From BOG-908 sp963751795 (lineage in GTDB: Bacteria > Pseudomonadota > Alphaproteobacteria > Acetobacterales > Acetobacteraceae), in assembly GCA_963751795.1 (NCBI GenBank), contig CAVVVI010000002.1:620001-684000 (forward strand): a stretch of 64,000 bases of DNA. Reading direction: 5' to 3'. Made by a program: the position numbers and the translations under genes. The notes beneath the pieces are model-generated. The model was not told where the DNA came from. It made no database searches and saw only the letters and a program-made list of their open reading frames with translations. Positions 57,606-64,000 of the stretch are shown one piece after another; position 1 is the stretch's first letter; each line of letters starts with the position of its first letter.

Positions 57606-58700
57606 CTACCCCGCGGCGGGTGGGGGTGCCGGCCGCGGGGCGGCGTGGCCGCGCACGATGGGCGGCAGCGGCCCGGCCTTCAGCGCGGCGGCATCCAGCT
57701 TGAGATCGCGGCGGACGGCGCCGCTGGGGCCGAGCGTGGCGATGGCGGTGCCGTCCACGTCCAGCTCCGTGCCGCCCGCATTGCCGGTGGTCAGCAGCAG
57801 GCCGTCCAGCCCGGCCGGCACCGGCCAGGTCTCGCCGGCATGCATCAGCTTGTTCAGCGCCGGCGCGCCGCCCGGCTGCTTGATGGTGATCCAGGCATCC
57901 GCGTTGGCCTTGACCACGATGCGGGTGCCTGGGGCGGTCGCCGCTGGCGGCGCGACGGACACGGCCGCTGGCGGCGCGATGGACCCGGAAGCTGGCGGCG
58001 CGGCTGCCCCGATCGCTGGCGAGGGGACTGACCCGGCCGATGCCGGCGCCGTGGCGGCCAAGGCGGGCGGCGGCTGGCCCGGCCGCGCCGGAGCACCGGG
58101 GGCGGACGCGGCCGGCACCGCGGCGGCCCGGGCCGGCCCCGGCTGGGCCAGTTGCGCCGGCATGGCAGGCGGTTGCAGCGCGGGCGGCGCGGCGGTGGGC
58201 AGGATGGAGGCGACCTGCGGCGAGGGCGCCGGTTTGGCGGCGGCGGGCAGCAGGCGATCGGGGATCGGCGGCACTGTCTGCGCCGGCGTCCGCTGGTGTT
58301 CGCTGATGGAATACCAGCCGGCATAGGCGCCCGCCAAAATCACCAGGCCCAGCAGCATCAGCGCGCCGGCCGGCACGCCGCGCTGCGGCACTGGGGCGGG
58401 GAAGCTCAGGGCCGGGCGGATGTTGGCTTCGGCCGATTGGGCGCGGAACCGGCTGGCCATCTGCTCGCCCGGCAGGCCCAAAGCCGACGCATAGGCGCGC
58501 ACGAAGCCGAGCGCGTAAGTGGGCCCGGGCAGGTCGCCGATGCGCCCCGCCTCGATGGCTTCGAGGTAGGGCTGGCGGATGCGCAGGCTCTGCGCCAGCT
58601 CGGCCAGCTCCCAGCCGAGGCTCTGCCGCCGGGTGCGCAGCTCGCCGCCGAGCTGGGCGGCGGTGGTCGTCGCGGTGTCGCGTCGGGCTGTGTCAGACAT
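57606..58700 (-). CDS. rodZ: RodZ-like cytoskeletal helix-turn-helix membrane protein
   Basis: A 364-residue protein with the RodZ layout: N-terminal HTH_25 (about residues 17-85, LGGELRTRRQSLGWELAELA), one membrane segment (about 111-130), a long Pro/Ala linker (about 140-255), and a C-terminal DUF4115 beta domain (RIVVKANADAWITIKQ, about 260-335). RodZ links MreB to the cell-wall elongasome. Its linker includes imperfect DNA repeats of CGCTGGCGGCGCG on the plus strand (about 57949-58006). Divergent from hpnI with a 232-bp gap. Confidence 0.87.
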   Translation of the reverse strand: MSDTARRDTATTTAAQLGGELRTRRQSLGWELAELAQSLRIRQPYLEAIEAGRIGDLPGPTYALGFVRAYASALGLPGEQMASRFRAQSAEANIRPALSFPAPVPQRGVPAGALMLLGLVILAGAYAGWYSISEHQRTPAQTVPPIPDRLLPAAAKPAPSPQVASILPTAAPPALQPPAMPAQLAQPGPARAAAVPAASAPGAPARPGQPPPALAATAPASAGSVPSPAIGAAAPPASGSIAPPAAVSVAPPAATAPGTRIVVKANADAWITIKQPGGAPALNKLMHAGETWPVPAGLDGLLLTTGNAGGTELDVDGTAIATLGPSGAVRRDLKLDAAALKAGPLPPIVRGHAAPRPAPPPAAG

Positions 58701-58932
58701 GCGTGCGGTCGGTCCGGAGCGTTGGTCCGTTTCTACAGTCTCGCCGCAGCCTGGGCCAGGGCGCCCCGGCGATCGCCCCGCGGCGCAATACACCCCGCCC
58801 GCTGTTGCGATAACCCTGGCGCTGTCGCGTGACGCCGTGGGCGCACACGCCGGCAATCTGATACAGAACGCGCAACGAGTGCGGGAGGGCGGGCGTGGGC
58901 AGTCTGGATCCGAACCGGCGCGGGGAGGCGGC

Positions 58933-60087
58933 GTGATCGCGGCCGTGCTGCTGCTGCTCACCGCGGCCGGCGTGCTGCAGGCGGCCCTGGGCCTGGCCGC
59001 CGTGCGCTGGTTTGCCGCCATGCCCCAGGGCATCGCCGCGGCCCTGCCCAAGGTCAGCGTGCTCAAGCCGATTTGCGGTGACGAACCGGGGCTGGAGGCG
59101 GCCCTGCTGTCGTTCTGCCAGCAGGACTATCCGGAGTTCCAGATCGTGATCGGCGCGCAGGATCCAGCCGACCCGGCCTTGGCCGTGGCCCGCCGCCTCC
59201 AGGCCCGCTTCCCCGGCCGGGTGGAGTTGGTGGTGGACGCCGCCCTGCACGGCCCCAATCGCAAGATCAGCAACCTGATGAACATGCTGCCCGCCGCCCG
59301 GCACGACGTGCTGGTGTTCGGCGACAGCGACCTGCATGTGCGGCCGGATTACCTGGCCCATGTGGTGACCACCCTGCTGCGCCCCGGCACCGGGCTGGTC
59401 ACCGCGATCTGCGGCGGCGAGCCGATGACGCGCGGCCTGGCCGCCGAACTCGGCGCCATGCACATCACCCATTCCTTCCTGCCCGGCACGCTGCTGGGGG
59501 CGATGGCCGGGCGGCAGGATTGCCTGGGCACCACCATGGCCATCCGGCGGGCCACGCTGGCGCAGGCCGGCGGGCTGGCCGCCCTGGTGCCGCATCTGGC
59601 CGACGACAATCTGCTGGGCCGCCTGGTGCGCCAGCTCGGCCTGGTGGTGCGGCTGGCGCCGATCATGCCGGTGGTGGGTGTGCAGGAGCGCTCGCTGCGC
59701 AGCGTGTGGCTGCACGAGCTGCGCTGGGCGCGCACCATCCGCACCGTGGCGCCCGTGGCGCATGCCGGCTCGGTGCTGCAGTTTCCGCTGGCCTGGGCCA
59801 TGCTGGCGGTGCTGGCCTCGGGCGGCGGCACGGTGGAATGGGCCGCTTTTGGGCTGGCCTGGGTGGTGCGGGCCGGCATTGCCGATGCGGTGGATCACCT
59901 GCTGCGCCGACACCGGGCGCGCCGCGCGGCCCGCAGCCGGGCGCTGCTGCTGCCGCTGCGCGACGTGCTGTCCGTGCTCGAGATCGGCGCCAGCTTCCTC
60001 GGCGACGCGGTGGTCTGGCGCGGCCACGCCCTGCGGGCAGACCGCCGGGCGCAGTCGCGCGTGGTGGTGCCGGCGGCTGTGGCCTAG
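58933..60087 (+). CDS. hpnI: Hopanoid glycosyltransferase HpnI
   Basis: Hopanoid-associated glycosyltransferase (ceramide-glucosyltransferase-like GT21). The 384-residue protein has an N-terminal membrane segment (about 1-25), VSVLKPICGDEPGLEAAL (about 41-58), DSDLHVRPDYL (DxD-type, about 137-147), and the C-terminal RSVWLHELRWARTIR (R/QxxRW, about 255-269), with two or three membrane segments after 275. HpnI transfers a GlcNAc-type sugar in making composite hopanoids. The start is a GTG at 58933 with GGGAGG 5 nt upstream. The frame stays open upstream, but that sequence is not conserved. Confidence 0.9.
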   Translation: MIAAVLLLLTAAGVLQAALGLAAVRWFAAMPQGIAAALPKVSVLKPICGDEPGLEAALLSFCQQDYPEFQIVIGAQDPADPALAVARRLQARFPGRVELVVDAALHGPNRKISNLMNMLPAARHDVLVFGDSDLHVRPDYLAHVVTTLLRPGTGLVTAICGGEPMTRGLAAELGAMHITHSFLPGTLLGAMAGRQDCLGTTMAIRRATLAQAGGLAALVPHLADDNLLGRLVRQLGLVVRLAPIMPVVGVQERSLRSVWLHELRWARTIRTVAPVAHAGSVLQFPLAWAMLAVLASGGGTVEWAAFGLAWVVRAGIADAVDHLLRRHRARRAARSRALLLPLRDVLSVLEIGASFLGDAVVWRGHALRADRRAQSRVVVPAAVA

Positions 60088-60153
60088 GATCGGCAGCGCC
60101 CGGCGCCGGGGCTCAGTTCAGCGAAGGCCTGGCCTTCCACACGGGAGATCGGG

Positions 60154-61137
60154 ATGCGCAGAGCCACATTACGGGCAGCCTCGCTGGGGCTGGGCCTGGC
60201 GGGGCTCGGCCTGGCCACCGGGCTGATCGGCTGGTTCGGCTTCGGCCGGGTGCTGGGCGCCACGGTATCGGTGGGGGCAGGCGGGTTTGCCGCCGTGTGC
60301 GCTTGGCAGATGGTGCTGTTCGGCGTGCTCGGGCTGTGCTGGTACGTGCTGGTGCCGGGCCGGGCGGCGTGGCGGCCGTGGGTGGCGGTGTGGGGCCGCA
60401 TGGTGCGCGATGCCGCCGGCGGGCTGCTGCCGTTCTCGCTGGTCGGCGGCTTCGTGCTGGGCGCGCGCGCCGTCACCCTGCATGGCGTCGCCTGGCCGCA
60501 GGCCACCGCCTCCACCGTGGTGGACCTCACCGCCGAGTTCGTGGCCCAGATCGGCCTGGTGGCGATCGGCCTGGTGCTGCTGTGGGCCCGCCTGCCGGGT
60601 GCGGCACTGATCGGCCCGGTGGCGGCAGGGGCCGCGGCGGCCTGCCTGTGCGGCGCCGGCTTCGTGTGGTTGCAGCGCCGCGGCACCGGCCCGCTGCTGG
60701 CGCTCAGCCGGCGGGTGACGGGTGGCGCGTTCGGCGGGCTGGACGGCCAGCTGGCCGCCATTCAGGACGGGCTGGCCGCCATCTACGCCCGGCCCGGCCG
60801 GGTGGCGCTGTGCACCGGGCTGCACCTGGTCGCCTGGTTCGGCACCGGCATGGCGAGCTGGCTGGCGTTCCGGCTGCTGGGCGCGCATCTGGGTTTCGGC
60901 GACGCGCTGGGCATCGAGGCGCTGCTGCACGCGGTGCTGGCCGCCGCCATCCTGGTGCCCGGCTATGCCGGCGTGCAGGAGGCGGCCTACGCTGCGGTGG
61001 CGCCGCTGTTCGGGCAGACGGCCGAACTCGCGCTGGCCGTCTCGCTGCTGCGCCGGGCGCGCGACGTGGCGTTGGGCGTGCCGATCCTGCTGGTCTGGCA
61101 GATGGCCGAAGCGAGGCGGGCCCGCGCCCTGTTCTGA
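60154..61137 (+). CDS. hpnL: Hopanoid-associated membrane protein HpnL
   Basis: A 327-residue membrane protein with eight or nine hydrophobic segments, of the LPG-synthase-TM/UPF0104 type; in hopanoid clusters this family is called HpnL and is thought to help move hopanoids between membranes. Visible features are SLVGGFVLGARAV (about residues 96-108), STVVDLTAEFVAQIGLV (about 120-136) and VPGYAGVQEAAYA (about 269-281). It lies 66 bp after hpnI. Other cluster genes (hpnJ, hpnK) are not in this window. Confidence 0.86.
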   Translation: MRRATLRAASLGLGLAGLGLATGLIGWFGFGRVLGATVSVGAGGFAAVCAWQMVLFGVLGLCWYVLVPGRAAWRPWVAVWGRMVRDAAGGLLPFSLVGGFVLGARAVTLHGVAWPQATASTVVDLTAEFVAQIGLVAIGLVLLWARLPGAALIGPVAAGAAAACLCGAGFVWLQRRGTGPLLALSRRVTGGAFGGLDGQLAAIQDGLAAIYARPGRVALCTGLHLVAWFGTGMASWLAFRLLGAHLGFGDALGIEALLHAVLAAAILVPGYAGVQEAAYAAVAPLFGQTAELALAVSLLRRARDVALGVPILLVWQMAEARRARALF

Positions 61138-61147
61138 AGGGCGGCCG

Positions 61148-63391
61148 CTAGACGTCGAGCCCGTGGTCGCGCGCCCAGGCCGCGATCGGCTCGCGCAGGC
61201 TGGCATGCGAGACGGCGGTGCGCTTGAGCGTCTCCATGAAGGCGCGGAACGCGCCGAGGTCCAGCGCGGTCAGCGCCTCCTTCACCGGCAGCAGGCTGCT
61301 GGCCGCCATCGACAGGCAATCGACGCCCAGCGCCAGCAGCACGGCCGCGTCCAGCGGGCGCGAGGCCGCCTCGCCGCACAGCGAGAGCGCGGTGCCGGCC
61401 TCGGCGGCCGCCAGGCTGACCTGGCGCAGCAGCCGCAGCACCGGCGCGCTGAGGAAATCGTAGCGGTCGGCCAGAGCCGGCGTGCCGCGGTCGGCGGCAA
61501 ACACGAATTGCAGCAGGTCGTTCGAGCCGATCGAGACGAACTGCGCCTCGGCCATCAGCTCGGGCAGCTGCCACAGCAAGGCCGGTATCTCCAGCATGGT
61601 GCCGATGGCCAGCTTGGACGGCGCCGGGCGCACGCGGGCCGCCTCGGCGTAAAGCAAGCCGCGCGCCTGGCGGAACTCGGTCAGGTTGGCCACCATCGGG
61701 AACATCACGCTGAGCGGCCGCCCGTTGGCGGCCAGCAGCAGCGCGCGCAGCTGGCGGCGCAGGATGGCGGGACGATCAAGCCCCACGCGCAGGCTGCGCC
61801 AGCCCATCGCCGGGTTCTCCTCCTCGGCGCGCGGGCTGTCGGGCAGCAGCTTGTCGCTGCCCAGATCGAGCGTGCGGAAATGCACCGGCCGGTCGCCCGC
61901 CACATCCAGCACGCGGCCGTAGATGGCCGTCTGTTCGGCCACATCCGGGATCGAGCCGCGGGCCATCATGGCGATTTCGGTGCGGAACAGGCCGATGCCG
62001 TCCGCCCCGGTGGCGGCCAGCTGATCGAGTTCCAGCGCCAAGCCGGCATTCATCATAAGCTTGAACGGCTGGCCATCCTGCGTGCGGGAGGGCGCATCGC
62101 GGAGCACCGCCCAGGTGGCGCTGCGGATGGCGCGGGCATGCAGCGCGCGGTCGTAAGCCGCGCGCACGCCCGGCTCGGGGCGCAGGATCAGCGTGCCGCC
62201 ATCGGCATCGAGCACCGCCTCGTCGCCGGCTTCGGCGGCATCCATGGCGCCGCGCGCGCCGCCGGCGGCCGGCAGGCCCAGCGCGCGCGCCACGATGGCG
62301 GCGTGGCCGCCGGCGCTGCCCTCCTCGATCACCACGCCGGCGATGCCGCGCGCATGCCATTCCAGCAATTGCGCCGGCCCCAGGCGGCGCACCAGCAGGA
62401 TGGCGCCGGCCACCTCCGTGCCGCCATGGCCGGAGCCGTCCAGCGTGGCCAGCAGCCGGCCGGCCAGGTCTTCCAGGTCAGCCAGGCGCTCGCGCAGATA
62501 AGGGTCGGCGATGCGGCGCATGCGGGCGCGGAAATCGCTGGCCACGCGGTGCACGGCGGCTTCGGCGGTCAGCCCGCCTTGCACCGCCTCGGCCACGCGG
62601 CGCAGCCAGCCGTCGTCGGCGGCTACGGCACGGGTGGCATCGAGAATGTCGCGCGGTGCCGCGCCATCCTCCGCCCCGCCGCGCAGCAGCGTGGGCAGCT
62701 GCGCCTCGATCAGCGTGTCGAGCCCCTGGCGCATGCGCCCCAGCGCGGCCTGCAGCCGTGCCAGCTCCACGCCAGGGTCTTCGGCCAGCAGCCGTTCCGG
62801 GGCGATGACGCTGCCGTGCAGCAGCACCGGGCCGGACACAATGCCCGGCGACAGCATGGCGGCATCGAACTGCCGCGGCAGGCTGCCGGCAAAGCCTTCG
62901 CGGGTGTCGGACCCGCCGGCGGCCAGCAGGTCGGTCAGCAGCATCGCGACCGTTTCCAGCACTTCGGTCTCGATATCGGTGTAGTGGCGCGAGGTGCGGT
63001 TCTGCACCACCAGCACGCCCAGCGTGCGGCCGCTGCGGCGCACCGGCACGGCCAGCATCGAGGCGTACGGCTCCTCGCCGGTCTCCGGCCGGTAGGCGAA
63101 GGCCGGGTGGTTCTGCGCGTCCGCCAGGTTCAGCGGCGCGCCGGTGGCGGCCACCAGGCCCACGATGCCCTCGCCCACGCGCAGCCGGGTGCGGCCGATG
63201 CTGGCCGGGTTCAGCCCCTGGGTCGCCCGCAATTCCAGGATTTCGCCGGCGCGCAGCGCGTAGGCCGAGCACACTTCAGCGACCATCTCGCCGGCCACCA
63301 GGCCCACAATATCCTGCAGCTGCACGTTGCCGGCGGCCATGATGCCGCGCAGGCGGCTGAGCAGGCGGCGCCCGGGGGTGATCGGCGCCAT
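61148..63391 (-). CDS. ptsP: PtsP, nitrogen-PTS enzyme I
   Basis: Enzyme I-Ntr of the nitrogen phosphotransferase system: autophosphorylates from PEP and passes phosphate to NPr. The 747-residue protein has a GAF domain (about 20-150), a PEP-utilising N-domain (about 165-300), the phosphohistidine region (SAGGHAAIVAR, His about 362), and the PEP-binding TIM barrel (about 460-740) with GLFRTEIAMM and LSLCGEAASRP (catalytic Cys). The two residues before the active His are Gly-Gly, where E. coli enzyme I has Thr-Ser. Convergent with hpnL at 10 bp. Confidence 0.95.
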   Translation of the reverse strand: MAPITPGRRLLSRLRGIMAAGNVQLQDIVGLVAGEMVAEVCSAYALRAGEILELRATQGLNPASIGRTRLRVGEGIVGLVAATGAPLNLADAQNHPAFAYRPETGEEPYASMLAVPVRRSGRTLGVLVVQNRTSRHYTDIETEVLETVAMLLTDLLAAGGSDTREGFAGSLPRQFDAAMLSPGIVSGPVLLHGSVIAPERLLAEDPGVELARLQAALGRMRQGLDTLIEAQLPTLLRGGAEDGAAPRDILDATRAVAADDGWLRRVAEAVQGGLTAEAAVHRVASDFRARMRRIADPYLRERLADLEDLAGRLLATLDGSGHGGTEVAGAILLVRRLGPAQLLEWHARGIAGVVIEEGSAGGHAAIVARALGLPAAGGARGAMDAAEAGDEAVLDADGGTLILRPEPGVRAAYDRALHARAIRSATWAVLRDAPSRTQDGQPFKLMMNAGLALELDQLAATGADGIGLFRTEIAMMARGSIPDVAEQTAIYGRVLDVAGDRPVHFRTLDLGSDKLLPDSPRAEEENPAMGWRSLRVGLDRPAILRRQLRALLLAANGRPLSVMFPMVANLTEFRQARGLLYAEAARVRPAPSKLAIGTMLEIPALLWQLPELMAEAQFVSIGSNDLLQFVFAADRGTPALADRYDFLSAPVLRLLRQVSLAAAEAGTALSLCGEAASRPLDAAVLLALGVDCLSMAASSLLPVKEALTALDLGAFRAFMETLKRTAVSHASLREPIAAWARDHGLDV

Positions 63392-63439
63392 GCTAGGGCG
63401 GCGCCACGGTGCGGCGGCCGATGCCGCGTGCCGCCGCCC

Positions 63440-64000
63440 TCAATGCCTGGCTTCGATGGCGGCCACCGCCTGGGCCACCAGTTCGTCGATCACCTCGGCC
63501 ACCGATTGCTCGCGCGTGACCATGCCCACCGACTGCCCGGCCATCACCGAGCCGCTATCGACGTCGCCGTCCACCACCGCGCGGCGCAGCGCGCCGGCCC
63601 AGAAATGCTCGATTTCGAGCTGGGCTTCCTCCTTGGTCAGTTCGCCTGACTGGAAGCGCTGCAGCGCCTGGGCCTGCGCCTCGGCAAAGCGGCGGGTGCC
63701 GTCATTGACCAGGCCGCGCACCGGGATGACGGGGAAGCGCGGATCGAGCTGCACGCTGGGCAGCGCGTCGCGCGCGTTGGCGCGGATGAAGGCGCGCTTG
63801 AAGTTGGGGTGGGCGACGCTGTCGGTCGCAGCCGCGAAGCGCGTGCCGAGCTGGGCACCGGCAGCGCCCATCTCCAGGTAGGAAAGGATCGCCTCGCCGC
63901 GGCCGATGCCGCCGGCCACGAACACCGGCACCTCGCGCACATGCGGCAGGATCTCCTGGGCCAGCACGGTGAGCGAGACCGGGCCGATATGGCCGCCCGC
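63440..64000 (-). CDS. Nitronate monooxygenase (5' part outside window)
   Basis: The C-terminal 186 residues of an FMN-dependent nitronate monooxygenase / 2-nitropropane dioxygenase-like enzyme. Visible are AGGHIGPVSLTVLAQ at the window edge, VPVFVAGGIGRGEAI (FMN phosphate binding), and MGAAGAQLGTRFAAATDS. These match the class II NMO family. The remaining N-terminal half lies beyond position 64000. Ends 48 bp from the ptsP start on the same strand, so the two may be cotranscribed. Confidence 0.88.
   Translation of the reverse strand, partial: AGGHIGPVSLTVLAQEILPHVREVPVFVAGGIGRGEAILSYLEMGAAGAQLGTRFAAATDSVAHPNFKRAFIRANARDALPSVQLDPRFPVIPVRGLVNDGTRRFAEAQAQALQRFQSGELTKEEAQLEIEHFWAGALRRAVVDGDVDSGSVMAGQSVGMVTREQSVAEVIDELVAQAVAAIEARH

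Noticed and set aside
57949..58006. Short tandem-like repeats resembling a CRISPR or regulatory repeat
   Set aside because: They encode the Pro/Ala linker of the RodZ-like protein in frame and are imperfect, so they are a coding repeat.
60722..63649. 975-codon open frame on the plus strand
   Set aside because: Runs through the end of hpnL in another frame and antisense to ptsP; translation is low-complexity.
1..64000. tRNA, rRNA, insertion sequence, prophage or CRISPR content
   Set aside because: No cloverleaf-like sequence, transposase motif, terminal repeat pair or regular repeat-spacer array was seen by eye on either strand.

Overview
This window is a single, very G+C-rich stretch (roughly 70% by eye) of an alphaproteobacterial chromosome, most likely from Acetobacteraceae or a close relative. 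That placement is inferred from the pyruvate dehydrogenase operon with a lipoylated E1-beta subunit, the hopanoid genes hpnI and hpnL, ptsP, the yfgM-bamB-der block and the general character of the proteins; no rRNA or tRNA gene is present to confirm it. Genes are densely packed, with many 1-8 bp start/stop overlaps. I see no insertion sequence, prophage or CRISPR array. The longest gene-free stretch (25754-26151) holds a cobalamin riboswitch.

Layout. 1-3.1 kb: lptG (cut by the window edge), lptF, a DmeF-type metal efflux gene and a small lipoprotein, all on the minus strand. 3.2-9.7 kb: a YfgM-like protein, bamB and der, then a large TonB-dependent receptor. 9.7-15.3 kb: pdhA-pdhB-pdhC-GNAT-lpd, with a GNAT acetyltransferase gene set between E2 and E3. 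15.4-16.6 kb: a secreted GH26-like glycosidase. 16.8-26.0 kb: cobalamin/corrinoid region, with a CDF-btuF-btuC-btuD-adenosyltransferase operon on the minus strand, a sterol-desaturase-like gene and a PLD lipoprotein on the plus strand, and btuB behind a cobalamin riboswitch.

26.1-34.7 kb: parC, an AlgX-like SGNH protein, then a signalling run (CHASE3 kinase, receiver, receiver-HisKA_2 kinase) that overlaps dapE and a membrane protein. 34.8-43.7 kb: a small helical protein, moaD-moaE, a secreted peptidase-like hydrolase, a tRNA CCA-adding enzyme, a TetR regulator, small acidic proteins, a MetX-like periplasmic hydrolase, rpmG and a PmtA-like methyltransferase. 43.7-53.2 kb: a degenerate EAL protein, an aldehyde dehydrogenase, a hydrolase, an esterase divergent from a YbbA-YbbP ABC pair, a periplasmic binding protein, a DUF2272 lipoprotein and a rhodanese.

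53.4-64 kb: a histidine kinase whose N-terminus matches the plant/cyanobacterial ethylene-binding domain, an MFS transporter, a secreted PRC-barrel protein, an SDR, a RodZ-like protein, hpnI, hpnL, ptsP and a partial nitronate monooxygenase.

The most striking item is the ethylene-receptor-like kinase at 53464-55062. All the ligand/copper-site residues I can recall from Arabidopsis ETR1 are present at a constant +6 offset, and a chain of overlapping mini-ORFs precedes its GTG start. Other points of interest are a possible switching helix in the btuB riboswitch, Zur-box-like palindromes upstream of both CDF transporter genes, a near-identical lipoyl-domain DNA tract shared by pdhB and pdhC, and an EAL-family protein that has lost its catalytic residues.
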